Below are positions 24,487-36,231 of a DNA stretch of 64,000 nucleotides, piece after piece. Position 1 is the first letter of the stretch. Every line of letters starts with the position of its first letter. The stretch comes from Dactylellina haptotyla (Eukaryota > Ascomycota > Orbiliomycetes > Orbiliales > Orbiliaceae): the NCBI GenBank assembly GCA_031310005.1, contig CM062384.1, positions 1,488,001 through 1,552,000 on the forward strand. The letters run 5' to 3'. Under the pieces are notes generated by a model, which was not told the DNA's origin, ran no database searches, and was given only the letters and a program-made list of their open reading frames with translations. Made by a program: the position numbers and the translations under genes.

Positions 24487-26004
24487 ATGCTGCTCTCCGC
24501 TCCCATGGCCACAAATGCACATCGCTTGAAGCCGGCAGGTTCGACGTCGGCCTCAGCGCCCTCCAAAGCGACTCTGGCCTCCCTACGACCCTCGACGGCG
24601 ACGGGTGCTCCGTCGTCGTCCTCTTTCCCCCGTCGAACCGCTCACTCGCCCACGCCCTCCAATGGTTCCAACATCACCACCTCCCCGTCAACCACCTCCT
24701 TACAGTCTCTCACCCAGCCCGTGCCTGCGCCCTCCGCCTACACTCTCCAGGGCCTGAAGTCCCGGTTATCGACAAGGCAGAAATCCAAGGGAAAGCGATC
24801 CTTCACCTCTTCGGCAGCCCACAACCGTCTCGACACCAGCATATCGCCTCCTCCCAAAGCACCAACACCTTCCCTCCCGTACACCGGGAATGGAAGACCC
24901 AACCCGCCAGTTCTCAAGACCCAAAAATCAGTGGATAGTGCTCTACTATTCAATTCGTCGTCGGCAAACGGCACTGTCAAGTCGTTCTCGCCTGCATTGA
25001 CGAATGGTCACACCGCTCCCATCGCCGCAGCTGTGTTACCACCTGCTACTACGCCTCACCCACCCAGTATGTACGACACAGTCCACGAAATCGCCGAAAA
25101 AAGGATAAACACCTTGGACTATTTGCGAAGAGCGTATGTAAATTGTTCCACATTCCTCCACCCCCTTTGAAAAAATAAATAAAAATAAAAAAAAATAAAA
25201 TACAAATGATAGCCGAAATAATTAACGATCTTTTTCGATAACAGGCACGAAGGGAGAGTCTACTGGTACAACACTGTTCAGTTCACAAGAGAGGATCTGC
25301 CACGCCGCGTGCAACCCGACCACCGAAGGCTATCGAAGCGAGCAGCTACATTCTTCGTCCTGGGCCAATCGATACCCTCAGTTCTGGACCTCGTCACCTC
25401 GAATCCCGCGGAATACCTCAAAGCCCTAAATTCCTTATTGACCGAATTTGACGCATACCAGGCAACTCACGATGGAAACTCATCATCGTCATCGGGAAAG
25501 GCGATGGGAAGGGTGAAGCTCTGGAGCACCAGGAATTCGGGCCAGAAAGTCCGAAGGGGTAGTTCGGCGGCCCAGGGAGGCATCGATGGATTATATCATT
25601 TTACAGCAATGGATGCCCTGGAGAAGACACGCTCCGGGTCCTTCATGCACCACAACCCTCTGCACATCCCGCTTACTGGCCACAACTCATCCAATAACGA
25701 TGATGCGAGCGGGGAGGACTTTTCACATCTCTTGCACTCGAGTTTACCGTTCGAGCCGGATTACTACGAAACATTCGCGACACTGTGCGACGTCTTGATT
25801 GATGCGTACTCGCGGGTGCTGACGCTGATAAACTCGCCGGCGGCGTGCAGCGTCGGGGTCGGCGATAGCTTTATCAAGGCCGATGCGAAGATTCGAAAAA
25901 CGGTACTGTCTACTGTCATACGGGAATTCGAGGATGCAAGTAGAACGAGCATCAAGTCTGAGATTGTTAGTTTAGCGAAAAACGTTCTGGGGAGTTTGGT
26001 ATAA
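24487..26004 (+). CDS. Conserved-looking protein of unknown function, two exons
   Basis: Exons are 24487-25133 and 25245-26004, giving 468 residues. The intron has GTATGT at 25134, ATTAAC and AG at 25243-25244, and is phase 2. The start MLLSAPMATNAHRLKP is preferred (context CCAAAATGC); a second ATG lies six codons on. Residues 1-195 are Ser/Pro/Thr-rich and disordered. The folded part begins at MYDTVHEIAEKRINTLDYLRRAHEGRVYWYN, split by the intron, and continues as a helical domain to the end with a Gly/Ser-rich insert (about 275-350). No catalytic motif, signal peptide or membrane segment was seen. I cannot name the family. It is transcribed away from the 11-kb desert and converges on the complex I gene. 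Confidence 0.8.
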
Positions 26005-27014
26005 ATGTAGGTTGCTTATATGGTCTCATATCTGTGTTTTCTTCTCACTCTTGCCCCCAACAATGCTGGCATCGAACAGTTCGACTTGACACATATTTCT
26101 TCTCCTGTTTCTGTAGTATTGTCATCTCATTGATCTTTTGACACCCCTTTTGGCATCCGAGGGTCGTTTCTCCTTTGCACAAAGCAACATTCATTCGTTA
26201 AACTCGAGCGTTCTGGCGTTTTTCCTTTCTCCCACTCGTCATCTCATAACTTCATTGTTTTCTCGCTATATATCAGCTGTGTCATCATATTATATCACGA
26301 CGGTACGATCATCATCATGGTTATCTTCTATTTCCATTACAAACCTTTATTACAAGGGGGTTAACGCGGTATGGGGGAGAGCTCGAACTGATAACCCCAT
26401 ATCGATTTTCACTTCTTCTTTCCTTCTTTTTTCCGAACAGTTGCTTTTCTTTGTCTTTATTCAAAGTACCATAGACTTTGTTTGACTTCGACTTTTGGTT
26501 TTTTTCCCCCCACTGCCAAATGCTCATCTGTATCTTGAAATAACGGGCTGGATAGCGAGGAAGTAGAATTACTTGTAAATACTTTGCTCACTTACTATTT
26601 CTTTTCGTTTTCTTGTGTAGCGATGGTTTTGACCCTTCTACCTCCAGAAATTAACAATTTAATCACTCTTGAAAATATGCATAGTGTCGCGGGATAAATT
26701 CGAATATTGAATACGCTCAAGAATAGGCTACAACAAATTTATATAAAAAAAGGCATTTGTATTTTATAAATGTATGATACAGTAGTCAAGTTATAGACAA
26801 TAATATGTTCAGAGAGCCAAAAATATCCAGCCGTCAGCTCCCAGATCTATTGCTCCTCAATGTACACCACCTGACGTCATCACCATCATCCCTCAATCTA
26901 CGTGAATGTCCTACACGGGTACCTGTGACCGCTCTCGTCAGCAATTTCGTGACTTCTACCAAACGGCAAGAGTGAAGGAAGGAAGGAAGGAAGGAAGGAA
27001 GGAAGGAAGGATAC
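26005..27014. other. Convergent 3' intergenic region with GGAA microsatellite
   Basis: This 1.0 kb separates the stop at 26004 from the stop of the minus-strand complex I gene. It is AT-rich and includes the GGAA repeat at 26974-27010. No gene was seen. Confidence 0.45.
26974..27010 (+). repeat. (GGAA)n microsatellite
   Basis: About eight and a half uninterrupted GGAA units, ending four bases from the stop codon of the complex I subunit gene. It lies in that gene's 3' region and is likely to vary in length between strains. Confidence 0.9.
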
Positions 27015-27603
27015 TCACTTGTTAGGATATGCCGCCCATGATCCCGTCTGCTGCGTCCATTGTACCGCTTGTCCGGGCATGGGAGGCAGTCCGTTCGCCA
27101 GCAACAGTCCCGAGTTTCCAACCTGCTTCAGTACGTCTACCAGATTCTGCTCTTTGATCTCAACCAGCTGCTTCTCGCCCGCCACACCGTCTGCGATCCT
27201 AGGCGCAGCCGCGGTCCCCAGCAACAGCATACCAGCAGCGTCGGATTGGGTCACGACGGAGAGTTTCGGGTACGCTCGTCGGTTGTCGCGTTTCCAATAC
27301 GGGTTGTCTGCGATATCACCGGAGGGGATGGTTACCGGGTCGTGATAGGGAGGTTGTGGGAGGTGGCCCGGGGCCGGGTTACGGTATTGAGCGATGTATG
27401 GCACACCGGTGGAGCGCTCGGGGTCGACGGCGAAGAAGCGGCGGATGCGTTCCCAGATGCCGGTGGAACCGACGGTGTATTTCTGAAAGGAGAGAAAGAT
27501 GCCAGTTAGTACAGTGAAACCTTGGTGCAATTGCAATTGACGGAGAGGGACTTGGAGGGCGTACCTTGTAGACGGACCTGACGCCGCCTGGAGGGACGGA
27601 CAT
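27015..27603 (-). CDS. NADH:ubiquinone oxidoreductase (complex I) 21.3-kDa-type subunit
   Basis: Exons are 27603-27565 and 27482-27015, phase 0, giving 168 residues. The first exon codes exactly MSVPPGGVRSVYK and the second continues KYTVGSTGIWERIRRFF, the conserved start of the fungal 21.3-kDa accessory subunit (I believe NUZM-type, less sure). The intron has TACTAAC 21 bases before the acceptor. There is no cleavable-looking presequence; several accessory subunits lack one. It should sit in the inner mitochondrial membrane complex as a non-catalytic subunit. The stop used here is the TGA following AAG; a GTGAGT overlaps it (CCTAACAAGTGAGT), so a further short 3' exon cannot be excluded. It shares a 552-base divergent promoter with the PPC decarboxylase gene. 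Confidence 0.85.
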
Positions 27604-28155
27604 GGTGGCAGCTGTCCTCGGAGGGGTCGATTGGACGGCGGTGGGATCGGAAGCGGGTTCGAGGCGGAAGGGGGGGGGGGAGTTGGGAGGAGGAGGAGGA
27701 GGATGAGGAGGAGGACGTTGGAGCTGGCTTGGCTGGGCGAATTCGGACAACGTCGATTGGCCGATTGCGTGCAGGCCGCAACACAAACGCGGCAGGCTAA
27801 ATTCCAACGTGCAATCGGACTCGATTCCAACCTTCGATTCGACATCGCCATCGCCGTTGATATTGCATCCGTCCACCCGCATCTGGCCTGCTTCCAGACC
27901 GGGACTGCGCCAGGCTGAGGGATCCGGTGGGGGCCTCGCCGTCCGTTTCAAGCAGGGGCGCAGCATTCCACCTGGGCGCCGCCGCTTTCTGCAGTTTTCC
28001 GTGCGAATCGCCGCATTACTAATGGAGGTACCCCGGAAATGCAGGACAGACACGACATGATCCAGCTGATGTGATCGAGGAATTCTTGTTATATATTTAT
28101 ATCATTATATCATTATATCATATATATATAAACATATATATAGTCAACCTTCGCA
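27604..28155. promoter_or_regulatory. Divergent promoter, complex I subunit / PPC decarboxylase
   Basis: These 552 bases lie between two diverging ATGs. The half near the decarboxylase holds an AT-rich stretch of repeated TATATCAT units (28089-28140), which could supply its TATA function. A poly-G run lies at about 27671-27681. Confidence 0.5.
28089..28140 (+). repeat. TATATCAT / TA-rich short tandem repeat
   Basis: Alternating TATA and ATCATTAT units immediately upstream of the ATG at 28156. Low complexity; it may act in the promoter. Confidence 0.6.
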
Positions 28156-28986
28156 ATGGCATCTTCGTCTTCCCCGTCTGCCATCACCCCGCCGGATAGC
28201 ACTGCAATGCCCCACGCAACCCCCTTCGACATCCCCGTCCCCCAGGTAGCCTTCCAGGCCGCCGCCCACGCCGACGACGGCAAAACCCACATTCTCCTCG
28301 CGGCAACGGGCTCCGTCGCCAGCATCAAGATCCCTCTGATCCTCTCCGCTCTCGCAAAGTACTCCAGCACCTCCGTCCGCTTGGTCCTCACCACCGCCTC
28401 CCTCCTCTTCCTCCCGCCGCTGAACGAGCTCGCCAAGATCCCAAACCTTGACGGCATCCACCTGGACCAGCACGAGTGGCCGACATCTCTATACTCCGAT
28501 GCAGCCCCGACGGCCCCGTCAGTAGGAGCAGCGGCGGCGGCAGCAGTAGCACAATCAAACCCACAAACATCAATATGGTCCAAAGTCGGCGATCCGATCC
28601 TCCACATCGAGCTCCGGCGCTGGGCTGATATCCTCCTCGTCGCCCCGTTGTCCGCCAACAGTCTGGCAAAAGTGGTAAACGGATTCAGCGACAACCTGCT
28701 CCTCTCCGTCATCCGTGCCTGGGACATCGCCAAGCCTATCGCCGTCGCCCCGGCCATGAACACCATGATGTGGGACCACCCTATCACCAAGACTCAGATC
28801 AGAATGTTGGAAGAAGATTGGACCTGGTTCAAAGTTCTCAGACCCGTCGAGAAAACCCTGGCCTGCGGTGACAGCGGTAGCGGCGCCATGAAAGAATGGA
28901 GTGATATTGTGAAATGGCTGACCGAGGCGATGCAATTGAAACCCTTGGAGCCTGTTCGAAGAAAACGGTCACAGGAACGGTTGTAG
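28156..28986 (+). CDS. CAB3: Phosphopantothenoylcysteine decarboxylase (Hal3/CoaC-type flavoprotein)
   Basis: A single exon of 276 residues. It makes 4'-phosphopantetheine from phosphopantothenoylcysteine in coenzyme A synthesis, using FMN. After a Ser/Pro-rich leader, the Rossmann-like core begins with ILLAATGSVASIKIPLI. All the catalytic marks known from plant HAL3 are present: His150 in ILHIELRRWAD, Asn202 in PAMNTMMW, and Cys237 in LACGDSGSGAM. So one polypeptide could be fully active, unlike yeast, where active sites are built from different subunits. An Ala/Thr-rich insert (about residues 118-138) precedes the active-site His. The acidic C-terminal tail of yeast Hal3/Vhs3, linked to Ppz1 phosphatase inhibition, is absent. 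Confidence 0.93.
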   Translation: MASSSSPSAITPPDSTAMPHATPFDIPVPQVAFQAAAHADDGKTHILLAATGSVASIKIPLILSALAKYSSTSVRLVLTTASLLFLPPLNELAKIPNLDGIHLDQHEWPTSLYSDAAPTAPSVGAAAAAAVAQSNPQTSIWSKVGDPILHIELRRWADILLVAPLSANSLAKVVNGFSDNLLLSVIRAWDIAKPIAVAPAMNTMMWDHPITKTQIRMLEEDWTWFKVLRPVEKTLACGDSGSGAMKEWSDIVKWLTEAMQLKPLEPVRRKRSQERL

Positions 28987-29370
28987 TTTTCTCTCTCCCC
29001 CCTTTTTTATACGTCGCATGATATGACTGTGAAGCATCGGTTGGCTATTTTTCAGCGAGTTTTTGGGTGTACATAATACGTTAGCTGCATTTATACTAAA
29101 CGGAGTTATTCGAGATCTCTTGATAAATTAATTTTGTTAGCTTGAATTACTATCATCCTATGGTATCTTTATTCTATATGGAAATGGACAAACGCCAAAC
29201 GTTCGCTTCGTATTATTCTATGATCGGGAAAGACCAAAATAATCAAAACGATACCGAAAAGTCGAAAAATATAATTCACCGAATGAATCGGTATGCGCAC
29301 ATATAAATCGAACCAAAAACGCCTACAGACCATTCGAATAATACTTTTTGGTGCATACTGTTAAAAATAT
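28987..29370. other. Convergent 3' intergenic region
   Basis: These 384 AT-rich bases lie between the decarboxylase stop and the stop of the minus-strand JmjC gene. They probably contain both 3' untranslated regions. No gene seen. Confidence 0.5.
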
Positions 29371-32300
29371 TCAGAACCAGTCATCGTCATCGTCCTCTCC
29401 ACCTTGCGGAGGCGAGTGCCGCAGCAACTCTATAACCTTGCGACTCCTAGATGCATCCAAAGAAGTCGGGTTGATCGCCAGGCCCGTTATTTTACTCTTA
29501 TTTGGTTTCGGTGTCCCACTTTCATCAGCGAGTGATGATATAGGTGGACGTCCCGGCTTCTTCTTGAGTGTGTTGTTTTTTGACTTAGCAGTTGTCGACA
29601 GACTCAAGGGTACCGGTGATCCGGCGCTGTTCACAGAGCCTGTAGGCGTGGATAAGCTCTTCTTAGGTCGTCCGCGGGGTCTGGAGCCAGTATTAATCGC
29701 ACCCGGCCTGCTAGGAGTACCGTTCGGAGTAGCAACAGTGGTTCTAGCTCGTTTCATGGGCGGTGAGACTCCTGGAGTCAGATCAATATCAGGGGACATC
29801 GTTCCAGTGGTAATCGACTCCCTCTTAGGTCGACCTCGTTTGGCGGAACCGGTCATAGATTTCGCAGCATGGTGATTAATTGGTGTGAAACCGTCAAGTC
29901 TAGGAGCCGCAGCGGGTATTTTTGGCGCGATGTAATCCTTGTCCACCTTTTTCGGACGGCCTGGACGACCCTTCTTGGATAGCTGCCGGGATGGTTCAAG
30001 GGGAGTCTTGCGCTGAGTGCCCGCAGGGGGTTTGGAAAAGGTATTCCGGGTTATAGAAGAGTGTTTGATATCCCCTCTGACCGGCGACGTTGCATCCTCG
30101 TCTTCGGAATCTCCGTCTTCTGCCTCGTCGTTTACGATAGGTTTCCGGGATTCGATGGCAACTTCTAGTGTCGGTAGCGAGTCTTCCTCGGCTTCTTCAC
30201 TTACTGCTCGACTTTGGGCCTCCGAGCTATAAACGGATAGAGGAGGAGGACTCCTACCTTCAGCTGCCGCAAGCGCCGTCCGCTTGGCATCTTGAAGAGC
30301 TTTCGCAATTGCTGCCTTATACGCTTCAGAACCTGGTTGAGCACCCACACTAGCCTCCTTTTCATTTGTATTATCTTTCGCCGTGACTTGGAAAGGTGGG
30401 GACTCTTCTTCGCTTGAATCGTTGTCATATGCGAGCGGTGTGCTGGCGTCGTCTTCGAGCGCTGGAATATCCATTTTCATAAACGCTGGTAACTGCGACG
30501 CTGGGCCACCCTTCTTCGCGGATGGCGGCAGCGACGATTTGTTGAGGGTAGTCCGCCGGCTGGTCGGCTCAAACGTAAGTCCGTCGACTAGCTCACCGGT
30601 CCGAGTACTCCTACTAGTTTTCTTCGGCATAACCTCAGCGTCATCGTCACTAAGCAATTCTTTATATCCCATTCCTTCCTCCTCATCTTCTGAGATATCA
30701 ATATAGCCTTTGCGAGATCCTGGTGGACGGGCTTTCTTAGGGGTTGCCCCATTTCCATCCACCCGTCGTCGCTTCGGTTCTGGCGCCAAATCGGTAGCGA
30801 CTTTGTCGGAGCCAAACTTTGCAGCTACTTTATTTGCTTTATCCTCTTTTTCCCTTGCTATCTTGGCATCGTGGCGTCTCCAAGCTTCAGGTGAGATCTT
30901 TAGAACTACAACGAGTGATCCTTTCTTCCTTCGTGATTTTTTGGATTTCATATTTTTCACCCATTCTGCCACACCTGAATGCTCGACTCTCTCGAATTCG
31001 ATGTCACCTTGTACCCTTTCTTTTCGCTCTTTCTTCGACAGTCCTGGTTTCTTGGGTTTCGCCGTAGGACTTTCGTTTGCAAGTAAGGATGGGTCAATGT
31101 GCGATGGATAATGCGCTGTGGAGGCAAGTCCGTATAATTCCGCAGGAGCATCTTGCTCGCCGTCAGACTCAAATGTCTCTGTTGGATGTAGGGCTGGGCC
31201 GCCATAGTGATACGGATCCTGGTAGGAGTTCGTCCACTCGCCTGTAGGTACAAGCCCTTGCTCTTGGTGATGTGAGTGCATTAGACCTGCAGCTGCCAGG
31301 AATGCCAGAGGATTCTGTTCCAGTGTCGATAGCCCAGCACTTAGGGTGGGTGCATCATGAGGTCGATGATTCCAGGGTTGATAGCTATGGTGACTGTGGT
31401 GCATGTCGTCGGGATCGAAGAAACTAGGCGCCTCGGCCGTGAGAGCGGGATTAATGTCAGACTCACGGACTAGAATCTGTTAGCAGTTGTATATTACGAT
31501 AAAGATTTCAGGTTAGAAATACCTAGCTGTCGTTGCGAATCCTCAATGTCATCACTATCCAGCTCTAAAGCGGCTCTCGCAGCCTCGGTCGTTCTATGAT
31601 ACTGATTTGGAACATCGGGTGGATTCTCAAACATCTTGACGTAGTCGCCGCTCTCCCCTTTGGAAATATTGAAAGCGCTCGAGAAACTAGATATCCCGAG
31701 TGCTGGGTCAATAGGAATTGATGCAACATCTAAACCCGCGGCGCCATGGTGTGCTTTATACCCGGCTGGCGTCGCTACAACATTGTGGTCATTGAACTCT
31801 TCCGGGATCATTTGTTCCATGGCACCATTTACTGCGTCTGGTTCGGCAGTATCTGGTGCCCCAAAGGTCGGTCCCCATTTTGACAGGGACTCAAAGCCCT
31901 CCGTTTCGTCTTCTCCGCGTTTTCGCTTCCCGCCGCTCACGCCATTTATTAGCCAACCAACATTACCTTTCCCAAAATCTACCAAGCTCTCAATACTCCG
32001 TGGATCAGCAACATGCTTTGTGACAGCGCCTAGGATTGTACCCCTCGGTATATAGGGTTGATGATCGGGTTTTTTGCGGCATCTGCCGCATGAGCAAATT
32101 CCCAAACACACGGGACATTTCCAGTAGTGCTTTGCTAAGCATCCCTCGAAGGGATCCATATCGTACGCTCGCCACAAGTTTCCGAAGCAGTAGGCCTTGC
32201 CACAGTCCTTAGTAGTACACAACATTGCCTTCCAGTTTGGATGTCGTACGCCGCATGTGTGGCAATTTAGAAGTTTCCCTTCTCTCTTTTTCTTCGCGAT

Positions 32301-33950
32301 TTCCTTGTCATCGTCGATGTCGTCAATTTTGTTCGGGTCAAGGTAAGGCCTAGCTTGGAGCGCTTCTTGGCAGACTCTCGCCAAACTCTTTCGGTTCTTG
32401 TTCAAATTCGCAAGGGCATGAGAAAACTGAGGTGGTTCTATGATAGTTTCTGTATCCTTTTCTTTTAGAATTTTGACAACTGTTCCTCTAAACTTTTCGT
32501 GGTTTTTTAGAAGCTCGACCCATGGATGCTGCTCAACCCAAGCTAACCCGCTAACGCAAAAACAGCTCCTTCCTCTCGAGTAACAATCCATACAGACGTC
32601 GTAAGGATCGTCCTCGAGTCCTTCAACAGATGGCGGGCATCGTTTGCATGAAAGGAAGCGGTTGAAGATATTGCCTCGGCAGAAGGAACATGTGATGTTA
32701 TAGTCGTTCGGAATCATCTCAACCTTTTTCTCCTTCGGCAGCAGCGGCGAGAAGCATTCGTCGAGCATAATATTGGTGAACAAGTTGTAGAGCCGGATGT
32801 AGTCTTCTTTGATTGTGGGTGGGAAAGATTTCAACTCAGTCTCGTCTTTCCTAGCGAGGACCCTGGTGTAATTCTTCAAAGTATCATAAACAATCGCCCT
32901 GGTTTTGTACTGCTCATCTCTACAAACCAGACGTATCTTTGGCAACGCCTCTCGCAAAGCGTGTTCCAAGGTGTCCACCGTTGTTCTGTTCCACGCAGCC
33001 TTGATCGTATAGGTACCTCGGTTCCAGACTTGGTGTGGTGCCAGCGGCGGAACGAGAACGTAGTCTCCAACCCTCTGCTCCAAAACATACACGGTGAAGG
33101 GGGCGGTACGTAAATCGTCCAGACTCGCAAAATGTGCTTCTATCGAGAGGTCGTGGCCGAGAGTACCCATCCAGTATTCAGCAACCACATCCCTGTCCGC
33201 CATTTGCGTCATGAACCACAGGCTACTCCCTTTCTCGCTATTCGCACCATCCTGCGAGGCTGCTATCATGATGTTCTGACCCAGACTGGCGCACATTTCC
33301 ATATGTGCAGGTGTATATGTGCCTTCGTGGCCGACGTAGCACATCATGTTTTCAGCTCGCGCTTCTTTTGGTAAGGAGGACATGAGGTCCGCGCGGCTTG
33401 ACAAGTAAAATGTAGATTCCGGGATGATGTTTGCGAGGGATGATCGCCAGACCGGTGGGCAGTCGAGGTCCTTCCCGTACAGCCGTTGCTGCTGGCCGTC
33501 GTAGTTACTGGGTGTGAACTTGGAGGTGAGCTTCGCCATGTTGCTCAGGTAGTGGCCGAGGGTCATTGGAATTTCAGTTTTGTTGGGAATATCTCGAATA
33601 TTAACCTCTAAATTTGAAAGTTATAAGCAAGTGCCAGTAGAGGTATAATTATTTCGGCGTGGAGGGGTGGGCATACGATCCGCTCCATGATTGGATTTCA
33701 ACCAATCGAAATTGAAGACCCATTTCTGCCAATCACTGCGCAGGTGCCAATTCTCGAGGACGAGAGGGATTCCTTTGAGGACTACATGCTCGTGTATCAT
33801 CTCCTGGAGAGATTCAATGTTGGTTGGGTTTATGCGTCGAGCGTCGACCCGCTGAACTGACTTAAAGTTCAGCGTGCTCGAGACGAGCATGGGTATGTTG
33901 ATGGTTGGGCTGATGGGCACGAAGGGCGCCGCCTCCTGTCGAGGTGCCAT
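29371..33950 (-). CDS. JmjC-domain protein with 4CXXC_R1-type zinc finger and AT-hooks
   Basis: Exons are 33950-33677, 33607-31523 and 31469-29371, in phase, giving 1485 residues. The N-terminal JmjC fold (about 60-320) includes GTYTPAHMEMCASLGQN, with His193 and Glu195, and VPPLAPHQVWNRG, with His283, which fit the Fe(II)-binding HxE...H triad. A cysteine cluster follows (about 398-442). A second zinc-binding region (about 540-602; CHTC, C, DCGKAYC, CPVC, CSCGRC) resembles zf-4CXXC_R1, the CDCA7-type finger. The C-terminal third is charged and disordered with several GRP cores flanked by Arg/Lys (GRPGRPKK, RGRPKR, RPRGRPKK), which are AT-hooks. Likely a nuclear, DNA-binding histone demethylase or demethylase-like regulator; the substrate is not known. 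It shares a 497-base promoter with COQ2. Confidence 0.9.
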
Positions 33951-34447
33951 GATGTCTCTCTTCGACTCGAGGCGGCGGTTTCGAGATGCAGCGAGGTTGT
34001 AAACTAATTTGTTCAGCTAAGGTGGCGCGGTCGTTGCTGAAGGCTGGGAGATCCGCACCAACGCATCTCCAAGACCGAGCTCGTGGCTTCTACTATCCGC
34101 AGTGAAGAAGAAGACGGAAGAGACTTCCAGCAGCCGTAGGAACGTGAGCTCGATGGTTCGCGGCGGCGATGAGTGATGGTGGTGGGTGGTGATGGTGGTG
34201 GGTGGTGATATTGCACGAATGGACGATGAAGTATGAAGATGGTTGAAGACGCCTGGCCCCGACGACCCGCGTTCCTGTTCGCATCTCGCTTTCGGGCACG
34301 TTGCCGACCAAGAGGGCTACCCAACACCGCCAAAAAGCAAACACCACCTCAAATTCAACCGCAAGCCTCGAAATTTATACAACCTGTTGAATTCGTCAAA
34401 CAAGCAAATCTCGCCGCTCGATCTGAGCAGAGGATGCGCCTGCCGAG
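33951..34447. promoter_or_regulatory. Divergent promoter, JmjC gene / COQ2
   Basis: These 497 bases lie between diverging ATGs. A GGTGGTGATGGTGG-type simple repeat lies at about 34168-34210. The overlapping short frames have no recognisable product. Confidence 0.5.
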
Positions 34448-35689
34448 ATGATCCCTCTTCGGCCACACTTGTTCCCTCGTTCTGTGCTGCGGCAGCTGGC
34501 ACGGCGACATGTCGGTCTCAATCAATCGACAAGCGCAGCGCATTGCGCTCGAAGTAGCAGAAACACCGGTTTATCTCTCAATCCCAAAATCATTTCGGCG
34601 TGCTGGAACAGAAAGCTAGGGACTTCAAGTGTTCCCGATGTCCGCCTGGCAGATAGTGCGACCACAGCTGCTGTAATTGGCGAGGAAGCGTTAGAGCCGT
34701 ATAAAGTTCCAACCGCCGGTATTCTGTCCTACCTACCGTCTCGGATCGTTCCATACGCCGAACTCATCCGCCTGGACAAACCTACCGGTGGCCTGTATCT
34801 CTTCTACCCATGCGTCTGGTCTACCCTGATGGCGGCGACCATGGCAACACCTGCCAGCCCGCCGTTAGCCGTTGCGTCCACGATCCTTCTCTTCGGCTCT
34901 GGCGCCTTCGTCATGCGCAGTGCAGGGTGCACGATCAATGACTTCTGGGACCGGAATTTCGACAAGCACGTTTCTAGAACAAGACACCGACCCATCGCTC
35001 GTGGTGCCGTGACCCCTAAGCAGGCTTTCTTCTTTGCTGGCGGACAGTGCTTGATAGGATTAGGAGTACTGCTGCAGTTTCCCGTCGAGGCTATCCTGTG
35101 CGGACTCCCCAGCATATTATTAGTCTGCACGTATCCTCTGACGAAACGAGTGACACATTATCCTCAATTCGTTCTCGGGCTGGCTTTCAGTTGGGGTGCT
35201 ATTCTAGGATTCCCAGCACTTGGGGTCTCACTGTTCGATGGGTCGATGGCATTGATGGCTGCTGCGTGTTTGTACGGTTCCAACGTCTTCTGGACAGTGC
35301 TCTATGATATCATCTACGCTCATCAGGATTTACGGGACGATGTCAAGGCCGGTGTCAAGGGGATTGTGGTGCGGCATCCGGAGATCACGAAGCCCATCAT
35401 GACGGGACTCAATATACTGCAAGTGGGGCTGCTAGGCGCAGCGGGGTATTTCGCGGGTCTAGGGCCGATTTATTACGCCTGGAGTGTACTCGGGGCTGGT
35501 GCTGCGAACAGCTGGATGATATGGAGGGCTAATCTCAAGGATGAGAAGGAATGCTGGCAGTGGTTCAAGTGGAACAGCTGGATGGTGGGTGGTGTTATGG
35601 TTGGGGGAGGGCTGACAGCCGAATATCTCCTCGAATATTACCAGAAGGACTCGGACACGAACAAGAAGGAGGAGGGGGTCACGCCATAA
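34448..35689 (+). CDS. COQ2: 4-hydroxybenzoate polyprenyltransferase, mitochondrial
   Basis: A single exon of 413 residues. It attaches the polyprenyl tail to 4-hydroxybenzoate in ubiquinone synthesis, in the inner mitochondrial membrane. The first 60 residues are Arg/Ser/Leu-rich without acidic residues near the start (MIPLRPHLFPRSVLRQLARRH), as for a mitochondrial presequence. The UbiA core follows with LIRLDKPTGGLYLFYP, the first Asp-rich motif NDFWDRNFD (164-172) that binds Mg-diphosphate, and the second, YDIIYAHQDLRDD (from about 286). About eight hydrophobic helices are visible. Length and motifs match the family, and no defect was seen. It diverges from the JmjC gene and is followed in the same direction by GCD7. 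Confidence 0.95.
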   Translation: MIPLRPHLFPRSVLRQLARRHVGLNQSTSAAHCARSSRNTGLSLNPKIISACWNRKLGTSSVPDVRLADSATTAAVIGEEALEPYKVPTAGILSYLPSRIVPYAELIRLDKPTGGLYLFYPCVWSTLMAATMATPASPPLAVASTILLFGSGAFVMRSAGCTINDFWDRNFDKHVSRTRHRPIARGAVTPKQAFFFAGGQCLIGLGVLLQFPVEAILCGLPSILLVCTYPLTKRVTHYPQFVLGLAFSWGAILGFPALGVSLFDGSMALMAAACLYGSNVFWTVLYDIIYAHQDLRDDVKAGVKGIVVRHPEITKPIMTGLNILQVGLLGAAGYFAGLGPIYYAWSVLGAGAANSWMIWRANLKDEKECWQWFKWNSWMVGGVMVGGGLTAEYLLEYYQKDSDTNKKEEGVTP

Positions 35690-36231
35690 TGGTATCTCTT
35701 GTGTATATATATAGTTGAATAGTCTAGTCTCTATTCTGTAGATAGCATTGTAATACCATGTAAATATTACACCAAGTCGCACGGCAACAGAGCCATTAAC
35801 AGCAGCTTCCTTCAATATCAACTGTATATGTGTGTAAAATACGCCTGTACATAGAAAGATATTCGGGTCTCGTCCATAGACCCAGCGAAGAGGAAAGATA
35901 TCGCAGTGCCGCATTGTTGTGGTGATTGTGTTGCGGTGTTGTGCGGCAGGACTGATAAGCGCAGATCGGCTCGCAGGCAACGCACAAAACGAAGACTCAC
36001 ACAAAAGTCAAAAGGAAACAAAGAAGACAACCTCCTCCTCGGCATCCAAGCTAGCTCCCTCGCCATCGCCAGCTGAGGCGGATATACAAGCATCCTCACT
36101 AGCACCCTCCTCTTACGACTATTCCGACCGATCAATCTACGGCTACACTGGAGCAAGCGAGCGCGAATTAGCCGGCTGACATCAAAACTTCCCAACCCCT
36201 CCCCGCCCCTCTTCACCCACCTTCCCCCACC
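35690..36231 (+). promoter_or_regulatory. COQ2 3' region and GCD7 promoter
   Basis: These 542 bases lie between same-strand genes. A CT/CCCC-rich run lies directly before the GCD7 ATG (36188-36231). No separate gene seen. Confidence 0.45.

Noticed and set aside
32876-33130. Short frames overlapping the JmjC gene on both strands
   Set aside because: They are shadows of the real reading frame, which carries the conserved motifs.
34243-34557. 104-codon frame starting in the JmjC/COQ2 promoter and overlapping the COQ2 start
   Set aside because: Out of frame with COQ2, no domain; a chance frame.
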